A stretch of 64,000 bases of DNA from JACVRW01 sp963734365 (GCA_963734365.1 CAVTGV010000004.1:744001-808000), one strand, 5' to 3'. Numbered from the stretch's first letter, positions 48,956 to 56,942 are shown. Made by a program: numbers and translations. Notes: a model not told the origin generated them from the sequence alone.

Positions 48956-49648
48956 TCAGTTCGGCTGGTGAATCGGCCTGACGAGGATCTCGTTCACGTC
49001 CACGTGCGGCGGCTGGGTGAGAGCGAACATCACCGCCCGGGCGATGTCGTCGGCCTCGAGGGCGTTCGAGACCTTGTTGTCGAAGAACGGCGTATCGACC
49101 ATGCCCGGCTCGATCAGGGTCATCTTGATGTCGGTGTCGGCGATCTCCTGGCGCAGCGACTCGCCCATGGCGGTGACTGCGAACTTGGTGGCGGAGTAGA
49201 GGGAGCCGGGCATAGAGCGACGGCCGGCGACCGAGCTGGTGAGCACGAGGTGGCCGCTGTTCTCGCGCTTGAAGTGGCCGAGCGCGGCCCGGATCGACAA
49301 CGCCGCGCCGTAGACGTTCGTGTCGATCATGGCCTTCCAGTGCTCCACGGTCTCCTCGAGGAAGCCGCGCTTGGCGCCGAAGCCGGCGTTGGCGAAGAAG
49401 ACATCCATTCGCCCGAACGCGTTTACGGCGCGCTCCACGAGCGCCTGCTGCTCGTCCCAGCTCGTCACGTCGCAGCGAACGGCGATGGCCTTCTCGTCAC
49501 CGCCCAGCTCGTCGGCCAGCACCTCGAGGCGGTCGAGCGAGCGCGCGGCCAGCACCGCGCGGTAGCCGAACTCCACCGCCCGGCGGGCGGTGGCGGCGCC
49601 GATACCCGTGCTGGCGCCGGTGATGACCAAGACTGGTTCGTCGGACAT
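48956..49648 (-). CDS. Short-chain dehydrogenase/reductase
   Basis: A 230-residue classical SDR: VLVITGASTGIGAATARRA (NAD(P) binding), the CDVTSWDE adenine-pocket Asp, FANAGFGAK, the catalytic Ser in LVLTSSVAGRRS and YSATK (Tyr, Lys). Arg residues after strand 2 (AARSLDRLEVLA) suggest NADP(H) use. Substrate unknown. The minus-strand hexamer TAGAAC (49657-49662) is 8 nt before the ATG and may be its -10 box. Confidence 0.88.
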   Translation of the reverse strand: MSDEPVLVITGASTGIGAATARRAVEFGYRAVLAARSLDRLEVLADELGGDEKAIAVRCDVTSWDEQQALVERAVNAFGRMDVFFANAGFGAKRGFLEETVEHWKAMIDTNVYGAALSIRAALGHFKRENSGHLVLTSSVAGRRSMPGSLYSATKFAVTAMGESLRQEIADTDIKMTLIEPGMVDTPFFDNKVSNALEADDIARAVMFALTQPPHVDVNEILVRPIHQPN

Positions 49649-49680
49649 GGTGCGAGGTTCTAGCAGCCCGGAGCGGCGGC

Positions 49681-49686
49681 TAGGCT
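49681..49686 (+). promoter_or_regulatory. -10 element of a leaderless promoter for the 49696 gene
   Basis: TAGGCT ends 9 nt before GTG 49696. Confidence 0.45.
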
Positions 49687-49695
49687 GCCTCGACT

Positions 49696-50655
49696 GTGGA
49701 TCCCGTCGCGGCTCGCTTCCCCGGCGTCGCCCCGAAGGCCGGGCACTACGAGAGCTTCTACCTGAAGCTCTGTCATCCCGAGGAGCCTCTCGGCGTGTGG
49801 CTGCGCTACACGGTGCACAAGCGGCCGGGCGCGCCCGCCACCGGCTCGCTCTGGTTCACCCTCTTCGAGCCGGACGGTCCGCGTGCGGCGAAGGTCACCG
49901 TGCCGGCGCCGCGCAGCGGCGACGGTGACTGGCTGAGCGTGGGGGAGGCCCGCGTCGGTGACGGCCGCGCCGAGGGCTCGATCGCGGGCGAGGTCGAGTG
50001 GGACCTGCGCTTCGAGGGTGGCGAGCCGCCTCTGCTTCACCTGCCCCGGCGCTGGATGTACAGCGCGTCCGTGCCCCGCACAAAGCTCCTCACGGTGCTG
50101 CCGGGCGCCCGCTTCGACGGCAGCCTGGCGGTAGACGGGCGCGAGCTCCGGGTGGACGGCTGGCGAGGCATGGTCGGCCACAACTGGGGCGTCCAGCACG
50201 CGGAGCGCTGGATCTGGCTGCACGGGCTGACCGGGGACGGCGACTGGCTCGACGTCGCAATCGGCCGGATCAAGCTCGGGCCCATGACGACCCCGTGGAT
50301 CGCCAACGGTGCCCTCAGCCTCGCCGGCGAGCGCCATCTGATCGGCGGCCCCGGCCGCCGGGTGGACGTCGACGAGTCCCCGGACAGCTGTGCGTTCCTC
50401 CTGCCCGGTAGGGGCATGCGGGTGCGCGGCACCGTGTCGGCGCCGCGGCAGCGCTTCGTGGGCTGGGTCTATGCCGACCCGGACGGAGCCGAGCACCACG
50501 CCGTCAACTGCTCGATCGCCGACATGAGGCTGATGGTGGAGCGCAGCGGAGGCGGCGCGGGGTGGGAGCTCGAGATGCTCGGCGGGGCGGCTTACGAGGT
50601 GGGCATGCGCGAGCGCGACCACGGCATGGAGATCCAGCCCTATCCCGACGGCTGA
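49696..50655 (+). CDS. AttH/CrtC-like lipocalin-fold protein
   Basis: A 319-residue protein resembling the two-barrel AttH and carotenoid 1,2-hydratase-like group. The clearest landmark is GHNWGVQHAERWIWLHGL near residue 165, together with an N-terminal GHYESFYLKLCHPEEPLGVWLRYTV strand set and the C-terminal repeat of the fold. Such proteins bind or modify hydrophobic ligands; no enzymatic activity can be assigned. GTG start fixed by the -10 box 9 nt upstream. Transcribed divergently from the SDR gene and convergently to pdxH. Confidence 0.6.
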   Translation: MDPVAARFPGVAPKAGHYESFYLKLCHPEEPLGVWLRYTVHKRPGAPATGSLWFTLFEPDGPRAAKVTVPAPRSGDGDWLSVGEARVGDGRAEGSIAGEVEWDLRFEGGEPPLLHLPRRWMYSASVPRTKLLTVLPGARFDGSLAVDGRELRVDGWRGMVGHNWGVQHAERWIWLHGLTGDGDWLDVAIGRIKLGPMTTPWIANGALSLAGERHLIGGPGRRVDVDESPDSCAFLLPGRGMRVRGTVSAPRQRFVGWVYADPDGAEHHAVNCSIADMRLMVERSGGGAGWELEMLGGAAYEVGMRERDHGMEIQPYPDG

Positions 50656-50664
50656 CGAGCGTCG

Positions 50665-51279
50665 CTAGGGACCAAGCCGCTCGCGGCTCCAGCCGCCTCC
50701 GGCCTCCGGCTCGAAGCGAAAGCGGTCGTGCAGCCGGCTCGAGCGATGCTGCCAGAACTCCCACGCTTCGGGCCGCACCCGGAAGCCACCCCAGTCCTCG
50801 CGCACGGGGAGCTCGCCGGGATGCTCCGCCTCGAGCTCCGCCACCCGCTGCTCGAGCCACTCGCGGCCCGGCACGGGCCGGCTCTGCGGCGATGCCAGTG
50901 CGCTCAGCTGGCTGCCGCGCGCACGGTTGTGGGCGTAGGCCTCGGTCTCGTCGCGCCCGACTCTCTCCACCGGCCCCTCGATGCGCACCTGCCGGCCCTG
51001 CTCGGGCCAGTAGAAGAGCAGCGCCGCACGTGGATTCCCGTCGAGCTCGCCGCCCTTGCGGCTGCCGTAGTTGGTGAAGAAGGTCAACCCGCGCTCGTCG
51101 AATCCCTTCATCAGCACCATCCGCACCGACGGTGTGCCGTCGGCCGTGGCGGTGGCGAGCGCCACGGCCTCGGGCTCGAAGACGTCCTCTGCCTGGGCCA
51201 GCTCGAACCAACGCCGGAACTGGACCGCGGGATCGGGGTCGAGGTCGGACTCGGAGAGGGGGCGGTTGTGAGTTGTCAT
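50665..51279 (-). CDS. pdxH: Pyridoxamine 5'-phosphate oxidase
   Basis: FMN enzyme converting pyridoxamine or pyridoxine phosphate to pyridoxal 5'-phosphate. The 204-residue product has the family motifs PEAVALATATADGTPSVRMVLMKGFDERGLTFFTNYGSRKGGEL, ALLFYWPEQGRQVRIEGPVERV, and the C-terminal WGGFRVRPEAWEFWQHRSSRLHDRFRF. Length and motifs are complete. ATG start; no linked vitamin B6 genes in the window. Confidence 0.94.
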   Translation of the reverse strand: MTTHNRPLSESDLDPDPAVQFRRWFELAQAEDVFEPEAVALATATADGTPSVRMVLMKGFDERGLTFFTNYGSRKGGELDGNPRAALLFYWPEQGRQVRIEGPVERVGRDETEAYAHNRARGSQLSALASPQSRPVPGREWLEQRVAELEAEHPGELPVREDWGGFRVRPEAWEFWQHRSSRLHDRFRFEPEAGGGWSRERLGP

Positions 51280-51331
51280 GAGGTCTGTGCGGACGCTATC
51301 GCCCCGGATACGGCGCCCGTGTCCGTCCGGT

Positions 51332-52087
51332 TCAGCGGCCGCCGCACACGCGCGGCACGGTCACCACCGGCTGGGCGCCGATCGAGCCCTCGCCGGCGCG
51401 CCCCGAGATCTTGCAGAACGCGTAGCGGCCGCTGTCGAAGTCGATCCGCATGCGGTACGGGTGGCCGATCAGGCCGGCCTCGCTCTGGGAGTAGGACTCC
51501 TGCTCGCCGGCGTCGTTCGGGGTGATCTCGGTGGTCACCGCGAGGCACGAGTAGCTGCCGTAGCGCCGGCCTGGGTGCTGGTCGGCCCCAACACCCGAGA
51601 CAGTGCGCGGAAACGGCTCGCAGGCCACGCGCCGAACCGGACCGTCGAGCTCGCCCGCCGCGACGCGCCGGCGCGAGTCGGACAGCACCGCGGCTGCCGC
51701 CGTGTTCACCAGAGCGCCTCGGGCCGCGAGGTCTCCGGCGGGCGGCGCCGAGGCGGTGCGAAGGACGGGCTGCTGCTCCTCGCGGATTCGCTCGACCCGG
51801 GCGTCGCGCAGCCGCTCCAGACGGCGCTCCTCGGCGCTGCTGCGCTTCTGCTTGGCGTCGTTGATGCCCGGAGCCAGCAGCAGGGCAAGGCCGATGGCGG
51901 CAAAGGGCAGGAGCACGAGCACCACCCGCCCGGCGGGCGGCAGCCGGCGCCAGATCCGGCCTGGGAGGGATGTCAGGCCGGGCATCGCCTCGCGCCGCCC
52001 GCCGCCGCCGGGCGGCGTCCAACCGGGATGGTCGCGCGGGCGGCCGCCCATGTCGGGCGCTCCGCTGGGTGGCGACTCGTTGGACAT
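51332..52087 (-). CDS. Single-pass membrane protein of unknown function
   Basis: A 251-residue protein without a family I can name. A Pro/Gly-rich N-terminal tail of about 55 residues precedes one membrane helix (RVVLVLLPFAAIGLALLLAPG), a charged coiled-coil-like region (KRSSAEERRLERLRDARVERIREEQQPVL) and a C-terminal extracytoplasmic domain with four Cys (VACEPFP, SYSCLAV, YAFCKIS, PRVCGG), probably two disulphides. The ATG at 52087 is fixed by TATCCT 7 nt upstream. It is divergent from marR and shares its operator region, so MarR probably controls it. Confidence 0.65.
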   Translation of the reverse strand: MSNESPPSGAPDMGGRPRDHPGWTPPGGGGRREAMPGLTSLPGRIWRRLPPAGRVVLVLLPFAAIGLALLLAPGINDAKQKRSSAEERRLERLRDARVERIREEQQPVLRTASAPPAGDLAARGALVNTAAAAVLSDSRRRVAAGELDGPVRRVACEPFPRTVSGVGADQHPGRRYGSYSCLAVTTEITPNDAGEQESYSQSEAGLIGHPYRMRIDFDSGRYAFCKISGRAGEGSIGAQPVVTVPRVCGGR

Positions 52088-52093
52088 CACGGG

Positions 52094-52100
52094 TAGGATA
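52094..52100. promoter_or_regulatory. Shared -10 region of divergent promoters (TAGGATA)
   Basis: Minus strand TATCCT (52095-52100) is exactly 7 nt before ATG 52087. Plus strand TAGGAT (52094-52099) points at marR. The two hexamers share five base pairs. Confidence 0.55.
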
Positions 52101-52101
52101 C

Positions 52102-52118
52102 ATGCATGACTCATGCAT
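52102..52118. promoter_or_regulatory. MarR operator candidate (perfect 17-bp palindrome)
   Basis: ATGCATGACTCATGCAT is perfectly palindromic around the central C. It begins 1 nt after the shared -10 region, fills the -10/-35 spacer of the leftward gene and includes the ATG of marR at 52113. Size and location fit autorepression by the MarR dimer. Confidence 0.65.
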
Positions 52119-52655
52119 CCGAGCGGACGCCGGGAGGGCAATCTGCTGGGGACGCTGGCGCTGGCCGTGACCGAGAGGGTGGACCAGGCCGTGACCGCGG
52201 CCGCCGCCCAAAGCGGCGCCACTCCCGCCGCTCTGGCAGCTCTCTCGACCTATCTCGACGGCGCCTCGATAGACACGCTGCGCCGCCCGCTCGGGCTCAC
52301 GCATTCCGCCGCCGTGCGGCTGGCGGACCGGCTGGCGGCTGCCGGGCTCGCACGGCGCGAGCCCGGCGTGGATGCTCGCTCGGTGTCCATCCGGCTGACC
52401 CCCGCGGGGTTCGCGGCCGCCGAGCGGATCCGCCGCGAGCGCGGGACCGCGCTGGCCGGCGTGCTCGAGCCGCTCACCTTGGACGAGCGCGCCGAGCTCA
52501 CCCGGCTCCACGAGAAGCTGCTCGGAGGCCTGATCGGCGGCCGGGCGGACGCGGGCCACGTATGCCGCCTGTGCGACGTGGACGCGTGCGGCCACCATGA
52601 GGGCCGCTGCCCGGTCACCCAAGCCGCCGACCGCGCCGAGGGCGCCGCCGCCTGA
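52113..52655 (+). CDS. MarR-family regulator with C-terminal cysteine cluster
   Basis: A 180-residue winged-helix regulator: ALAALSTYLDGASIDTLRRPLGLTHSAAVRLADRLAAAGLARREPGVDARSVSIRLTPAGFAAAERIRRERG is the DNA-binding core. The C-terminal CRLCDVDACGHHEGRCPV carries four Cys and two His, which may bind metal or sense oxidants. It stands directly upstream of an OsmC-type peroxidase gene, the usual setting of OhrR-like MarR proteins. The start overlaps the 17-bp palindrome; ATG 52106 is out of frame. Confidence 0.85.
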   Translation: MHPSGRREGNLLGTLALAVTERVDQAVTAAAAQSGATPAALAALSTYLDGASIDTLRRPLGLTHSAAVRLADRLAAAGLARREPGVDARSVSIRLTPAGFAAAERIRRERGTALAGVLEPLTLDERAELTRLHEKLLGGLIGGRADAGHVCRLCDVDACGHHEGRCPVTQAADRAEGAAA

Positions 52656-52688
52656 CCGGAGCGCGTCGCGGGAAGCCATACGCGATCC

Positions 52689-52701
52689 TTCGCGGCGCGA
52701 A
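52689..52701. promoter_or_regulatory. 13-bp palindrome upstream of osmC
   Basis: TTCGCGGCGCGAA is palindromic around the central G, 24 nt before the osmC ATG. The CG-rich core makes chance occurrence fairly likely. Confidence 0.25.
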
Positions 52702-52725
52702 CCATCACACGGGAGGAGAACGCAG

Positions 52726-53160
52726 ATGCCGAAGAGGAACGCGAGCGCGCGCTGGGAGGGCTCACTCACCGAGGGGGCGGGAACGATGCGCCTGGGAACC
52801 GGCGCCTACGAGGGGCCGTACTCGTTCCAGTCGCGCTTCGAGGAGGGCGACGGAACCAATCCGGAGGAGCTGATCGCCGCCGCCCACGCGGGCTGCTTCT
52901 CGATGGCCCTGTCCGGGGAGCTCGGCCGAGCCGGGCACGACCTCGACAGCGTGGAGACCACCGCCACGGTGCAGATCGACAAGGTGGAGGACGGCTTCGC
53001 CATCAGCCGCATCGAGCTGTCGACCCGGGCACGCGTCCCTGGCGTCTCCAACGACGAGTTCCAGGAGATCGCGAACGCGGCCAAGCAGGGCTGCCCGGTG
53101 TCCAAGGCGCTGGCTAGCGTGGATTCGATAGACCTGGATGCGCAGCTGGTGGAGGGCTAG
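52726..53160 (+). CDS. OsmC-family peroxiredoxin
   Basis: A 144-residue OsmC/Ohr-fold protein reducing organic hydroperoxides. Both catalytic cysteines are present: AAHAGCFSMALSGELGRAG and AANAAKQGCPVSKAL. The N-terminal MPKRNASARWEGSLTEGAGTMRLGTGAYEGPYSFQSRFEEGDGTNPEELIAAAHAGC matches OsmC rather than Ohr. ATG 52726 is chosen for its AGGAG site 7 nt upstream; the frame is open further upstream inside the end of marR. Probably regulated by the neighbouring MarR. Confidence 0.92.
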   Translation: MPKRNASARWEGSLTEGAGTMRLGTGAYEGPYSFQSRFEEGDGTNPEELIAAAHAGCFSMALSGELGRAGHDLDSVETTATVQIDKVEDGFAISRIELSTRARVPGVSNDEFQEIANAAKQGCPVSKALASVDSIDLDAQLVEG

Positions 53161-53167
53161 CCGCGCC

Positions 53168-54070
53168 ATGCGATCCGCTGCGTGGGAGCTTGCCGGCCGC
53201 ACCGCCTTCATCACCGGCGCGGCACAGGGCATCGGCTTCGAGACCGGTCGGCGGCTGGCGGCGCGCGGCATGAACATCGCCGTGGTCGACCTCGACGAGG
53301 ACCGGGCGCAACGAGCGGCCGGGCAGCTGGGCGCCGGCCGCGCGATCGGGCTCGCCGCCGACGTGACCGATCGCTCTGCCCTCGAGGCCGCCGTGGCGGC
53401 GACCGTCGAGCGCTTCGGGGGAATCGACGTGAGCATCCCCAACGCCGGCGTGTCGGGGCAGCTGACGACCGTGCTCGGCTCGGACCCGGCGGTGGCCGAG
53501 CGCACCATCGAGATCGACCTGCTCGGCGTGTACCGGACGGTGAGGGCCACGTTGCCGCACGTGGTCGAGCGGCGCGGGTACGTGCTGCCGGTGGCCTCCC
53601 TCTACGCCTATTTCCATCCGGTGCTCGCCGCGCCCTATGCGATGAGCAAGGCGGGGGTGGAGCAGCTCGGACGGGCGCTGCGGGCGGAGCTCGCTCCGCT
53701 CGGCGCCAGCGCCGGCGTGGCCTACTTCGGCTTCATCGACACCCAGATGGTGCGCGACGTGTTCACACCCGATTCTGCTGCCGTGACGATCAGGTCGGCG
53801 TTCCCGGGTTGGCTGGGCAAGGTCGTGCCGGTGGGCCGGGCCGCGGACGCGATGGCGCGCGGGGTGGAGCGCAGGGCGCCGCGCGTGACCGCGCCGCGCT
53901 GGCTGCCCGCCGCGTCAGCGCTTCGCGGCCTGCTGGCCCTCTTGGACGACCAGGTGATGCGAAACGAGCAGATCCGGGGCGCGGTGGCGCGCGCGGAGGC
54001 CAGCCCCGAGGGGCCACAGCCCGCGGCCAAGGTCGCCGAGGCCCGTGGTCAGGAGCTCGTGACCGACTGA
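53168..54070 (+). CDS. Short-chain dehydrogenase/reductase
   Basis: A 300-residue SDR: RTAFITGAAQGIGFETGRRLAARG (cofactor binding), VVDLDEDRAQRAA with Asp after strand 2 (NAD(H) preference), NAGVSGQL, and the catalytic region LPVASLYAYFHPVLAAPYAMSKAGVEQL, in which the Tyr-Lys pair is YAMSK. The last 60 residues extend beyond the fold. It resembles actinobacterial SDRs used in lipid or steroid metabolism; substrate unknown. It starts 7 nt after osmC and runs 22 nt into the convergent TetR remnant. Confidence 0.85.
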   Translation: MRSAAWELAGRTAFITGAAQGIGFETGRRLAARGMNIAVVDLDEDRAQRAAGQLGAGRAIGLAADVTDRSALEAAVAATVERFGGIDVSIPNAGVSGQLTTVLGSDPAVAERTIEIDLLGVYRTVRATLPHVVERRGYVLPVASLYAYFHPVLAAPYAMSKAGVEQLGRALRAELAPLGASAGVAYFGFIDTQMVRDVFTPDSAAVTIRSAFPGWLGKVVPVGRAADAMARGVERRAPRVTAPRWLPAASALRGLLALLDDQVMRNEQIRGAVARAEASPEGPQPAAKVAEARGQELVTD

Positions 54071-54450
54071 GCGCCCGGCAGCGCCGCGGGGGCGTGCCCC
54101 TGCAGCGCCTCCACGCCGCCGCGCAGGAACACCAGAACCTGGTCGAGCACCTCGAGCGCCTCGTCCTTCGAGGGCACATCCTCTAGCTCCTCGTTCTCGT
54201 CCAGCGTGCCCTCGAGCGAGCCGAGGGCCGCACCGGCGGCGGCGGCCACGAGGCGCGGACGCAGGCTGTCCGCGGGCTCACCGAGGTCCACGGCCACCGC
54301 CTCGCGCAACAGGTCCTCGAAGCGGCTCATCATCGACCGGTCGACCCGGGCGAGGGATGCCTCCTCGCGGCAGAGCCGCTTGCGCAAGGCCATGTGGCCG
54401 CTGGTGTCGCTGTCCCAGCGCTCGAACTGCTCCTCGATCCAGCGCCGCAC
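54049..54450 (-). pseudogene. TetR-type regulator remnant lacking the DNA-binding domain
   Basis: The 133-codon frame matches only the C-terminal ligand-binding half of a TetR protein (VRRWIEEQFERWDS, EEASLARVDRSMMSRFEDLLREAVAVDL, SLRPRLVAAAAGAALGSLEG). The frame is open for about 37 more codons upstream but without a helix-turn-helix sequence and is closed by a TGA near 54560. The missing N-terminal 60 residues seem to have been replaced by the promoter region of the RTX gene. It could still be expressed as a small protein. Confidence 0.55.
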
Positions 54451-54489
54451 CGGCGCGCCGCTGCCGGCCCGTACCTGATCGCGATGGCG

Positions 54490-54495
54490 TAATTC
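54490..54495 (+). promoter_or_regulatory. Possible -10 element of the RTX gene
   Basis: TAATTC; transcription from it would begin just before the hairpin at 54504. Confidence 0.35.
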
Positions 54496-54503
54496 CTGCC
54501 CGA

Positions 54504-54538
54504 CTCCTCGGTTGGAGGGGCGTCAACCAACCGAGGAG
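54504..54538 (+). promoter_or_regulatory. 5' leader hairpin that buries the RTX gene's ribosome-binding site
   Basis: CTCCTCGGTTGG (54504-54515) pairs perfectly with CCAACCGAGGAG (54527-54538) across an 11-nt loop. The 3' arm ends in GAGGAG, the ribosome-binding site, 7 nt before the GTG start. Folding would block translation initiation. Confidence 0.6.
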
Positions 54539-54545
54539 AACCGCG

Positions 54546-55544
54546 GTGCGCGCTCGTCAGCTTCATTCTCTGATTCTCGTCCTGAGCCTGTTCATCCCGG
54601 CCGGAGCGCTGGCCGCTCCGCCCGGTGACGGCCCGGGAACCGAGCCACAACCGCTCACGTGCGCGGGCCTTCACCCGACCATCACCGGGACCGCCGGCAA
54701 CGACGTGATCGTCGGGACCGGCAACGCTGACGTGATCGCCGGCGCAAACGGCGCCGACGAGATTCAGGGCCGCGGCGGCGAGGACGTGATCTGCGGAGGC
54801 TCGGGCGACGACACGATCGACGGCGACGCGCCGGGCTACATGCGTCCGTGGCGCGGTGTGAGCTACGACGATCGCCTCTACGGTGGCGAGGGAATGGACA
54901 CGCTCCGGGGCAACTGGGGCGAGGACACGCTGAACGGCGGGCTCGATTCCGACGGCCTCTACGGACAGCAGCACGCGGACGTCCTCGACGGCGCGTCCGG
55001 GGCCGACAAGGCCTACGGCGGCCCCGGGGAGGACAGCATCGAGGGCTCGTCCGGAGTGGACCTACTGCACGGCGACGAGGGCGACGACTGGCTCGAGGGC
55101 GAGGACGGAGACGACGACATCTTCGGCGACGAGGGAGAGGACCGGATGCAGGGCGGCGACGGCACCGACGAGATGCGCGGCGGTGCGGACGACGACTCGA
55201 TGCGGGGCGGGAACGACGGCGACACGCTGTTCGGCGAGGGCGGTGCCGACGGCCTGCGCGGCGAAGGCGGTGCCAACGTGCTGTTCGGCGGCGACGGCGG
55301 CGACCGGCTCCGCGCCGGCGACAGCGGAGACCTGATCTGGGCCGGCTCCGGCGATGATCGCGGCTTCGGCGGCGACGGGCCCGACCACATGGAGGGCGAG
55401 GCCGGGGACGACATCCTGCGCGGCTACGGCGGCAACGACCACCTGCGGGGAGGGTCCGGCCAGAACAAGGTGATCGGCGGTCCCGGCATCAACACCTGCC
55501 AGAAGAACGACAACCTGCCCGTCTTCGTCTGCGGCGGCCCGTAG
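54546..55544 (+). CDS. Secreted RTX-type calcium-binding repeat protein
   Basis: A 332-residue exported protein: signal peptide (about 1-23, LHSLILVLSLFIPAGALAAPP), a short Cys-containing segment, then roughly twenty GGxGxDxUx-type nonapeptides (for example GTAGNDVIV, GGSGDDTID, GDEGDDWLE, GGDGGDRLR) forming a calcium-stabilised beta roll over nearly its whole length. The C-terminus has a Cys pair (NTCQKND, FVCGGP). No catalytic domain is attached. The GTG at 54546 is chosen because it opens the signal peptide and follows GAGGAG by 7 nt. Function is unknown; surface binding or adhesion is plausible. Confidence 0.82.
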   Translation: MRARQLHSLILVLSLFIPAGALAAPPGDGPGTEPQPLTCAGLHPTITGTAGNDVIVGTGNADVIAGANGADEIQGRGGEDVICGGSGDDTIDGDAPGYMRPWRGVSYDDRLYGGEGMDTLRGNWGEDTLNGGLDSDGLYGQQHADVLDGASGADKAYGGPGEDSIEGSSGVDLLHGDEGDDWLEGEDGDDDIFGDEGEDRMQGGDGTDEMRGGADDDSMRGGNDGDTLFGEGGADGLRGEGGANVLFGGDGGDRLRAGDSGDLIWAGSGDDRGFGGDGPDHMEGEAGDDILRGYGGNDHLRGGSGQNKVIGGPGINTCQKNDNLPVFVCGGP

Positions 55545-55595
55545 CGCTCAGCCCGCTCGGGGACCGCACGAGGGCGGACGCTCGTATTGGGAGGA

Positions 55596-56192
55596 ATGGG
55601 CCGTCGCTCGTTCCTCACGATCGCTCTCCTGCTCGCGACCGGCTGCGGGTCGCAGGCACAGGCCCTGCGGCCCGAGCCGGACGCGGATGCCGGTCCGCGG
55701 CCGGCCGTTCACGCCGATCTGGCCCGGGGCTACAGCGTGAGCGTCCCCGAGGGCTGGTATCGCCCGGCCGAGCGCATGTCGCGCATCGACGAGCCGCGTG
55801 AGCTGCTGTCACTGTCGACCGTGCCGCTGCGCTGGCGGCCGACCAACTGTGAGGCCTTTGCCGGCGCGGCCGGCTCGGGGATGGGCCCGGCCGATGTGGT
55901 GATCACCGTCTGGGAGCGAGGCTACGAGCCAGGCTCGGACTGGCCGGGCTTCCCGGCGCGACCGGCACGCTTCGGGCCCGTGGCCGGCGCGGAGCCTGCC
56001 GGCGACGGCTGCGGCGAGCCGGCGGGCACGATCATCCACTGGCGCAACTTCAGCGAGGCGGGCCGCCACTTTCACACGCTGGTCAGAATCGGCCCGGACA
56101 CGCCGGCCGACACCGCGGACGAGGCCTGGCACATCCTGGACGGCCTGCGGCTCGAACCGGGGTACAGGCCTGATTGGCCGGCCGGCGGCTGA
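55596..56192 (+). CDS. Putative lipoprotein of unknown function
   Basis: A 198-residue protein with a lipoprotein signal (MGRRSFLTIALLLATGC, lipobox LATGC) and a small extracytoplasmic domain beginning DLARGYSVSVPEGWYRPAERM, a start common to PsbP-like or LpqN-like actinobacterial lipoproteins, and ending AWHILDGLRLEP. Two later cysteines (NCEAFAG, DGCGEPA) may pair. ATG 55596 is preferred to TTG 55587 because GGGAGGA stands before it. No family function can be assigned. Confidence 0.7.
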   Translation: MGRRSFLTIALLLATGCGSQAQALRPEPDADAGPRPAVHADLARGYSVSVPEGWYRPAERMSRIDEPRELLSLSTVPLRWRPTNCEAFAGAAGSGMGPADVVITVWERGYEPGSDWPGFPARPARFGPVAGAEPAGDGCGEPAGTIIHWRNFSEAGRHFHTLVRIGPDTPADTADEAWHILDGLRLEPGYRPDWPAGG

Positions 56193-56274
56193 GCCCAGCC
56201 TCTAAATCACCATCGAGTTGACATAAGGCAGGTTATGAGGCGTTGCTTTCCGCGTGATAGCCCTCGCGCGCGAT

Positions 56275-56280
56275 TATCCT
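56275..56280 (+). promoter_or_regulatory. -10 element of a leaderless MOSC-gene promoter
   Basis: TATCCT ends 7 nt before ATG 56288. Confidence 0.6.
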
Positions 56281-56287
56281 GACCGTC

Positions 56288-56926
56288 ATGCCCGGTCGGC
56301 TCGAATCGGTCAACGTGAGCCTGCCCCGTTCGGTCCAGCTCGGCGACCGGGCGCTGATGACCGGCATCTTCAAGAAGCCTGTCGAGGGCCGCGTGCCGCT
56401 GTCCTCGACCAACCTGCGCGGCGACGGGCAGGCCGACCGCAAGGTGCACGGTGGTCCCGAGAAGGCGGTCTACGCCTACTCGCTCGAAGACACGCGCTGG
56501 TGGGCCGAGCTGTTCGGCGCCTCCCTCGAGCCCGGTGCCTTCGGGGAGAACCTCAGCACCACCGGCCTTGACGTGAGCGGCGCTCTGATCGGCGAGCGCT
56601 GGGCGATCGGCTCGACTCTGCTCGAGGTCTGCCAGCCGCGCCTGCCCTGCGTCAAGCTGGGACTGCGCTTCGGTGATCCGCGCTTCGTGAGCATGTTCGC
56701 CGCGGCCGGCCGTCCTGGCGCCTACCTTCGTGTTGTCGCCGAGGGGCAGCTGGGAGCCGGGGACGCGATCGAGGTCGTCCACTCCCCGGGCCACGGCATC
56801 ACCTGCGCGCTCGTGGCCCACGTCGTACTGCGAGAGCGCAAGCGGGCTGCCGAGGTGCTGGCCGCACCGGAGCTCTCCGACGAGATGCGCGCGATGCTGC
56901 GCGACGGCACGCTCGTCACCGGCTGA
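56288..56926 (+). CDS. MOSC-domain protein (YiiM-like)
   Basis: A 212-residue protein of the MOSC superfamily: LRGDGQADRKVHGGPEKAVYAYSLEDTRWW, FGENLSTTGLDV and the conserved Cys region LLEVCQPRLPCVKLGLRFGD. MOSC proteins carry sulphur or reduce N-hydroxylated compounds with molybdenum cofactor; YiiM is of the latter kind. The 3-alpha C-terminal part (VLAAPELSDEMRAML) is also present. It is far from the molybdenum hydroxylase operon, so a direct link is not implied. Confidence 0.88.
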   Translation: MPGRLESVNVSLPRSVQLGDRALMTGIFKKPVEGRVPLSSTNLRGDGQADRKVHGGPEKAVYAYSLEDTRWWAELFGASLEPGAFGENLSTTGLDVSGALIGERWAIGSTLLEVCQPRLPCVKLGLRFGDPRFVSMFAAAGRPGAYLRVVAEGQLGAGDAIEVVHSPGHGITCALVAHVVLRERKRAAEVLAAPELSDEMRAMLRDGTLVTG

Positions 56927-56942
56927 GCGCGGTTTCAGGCGC

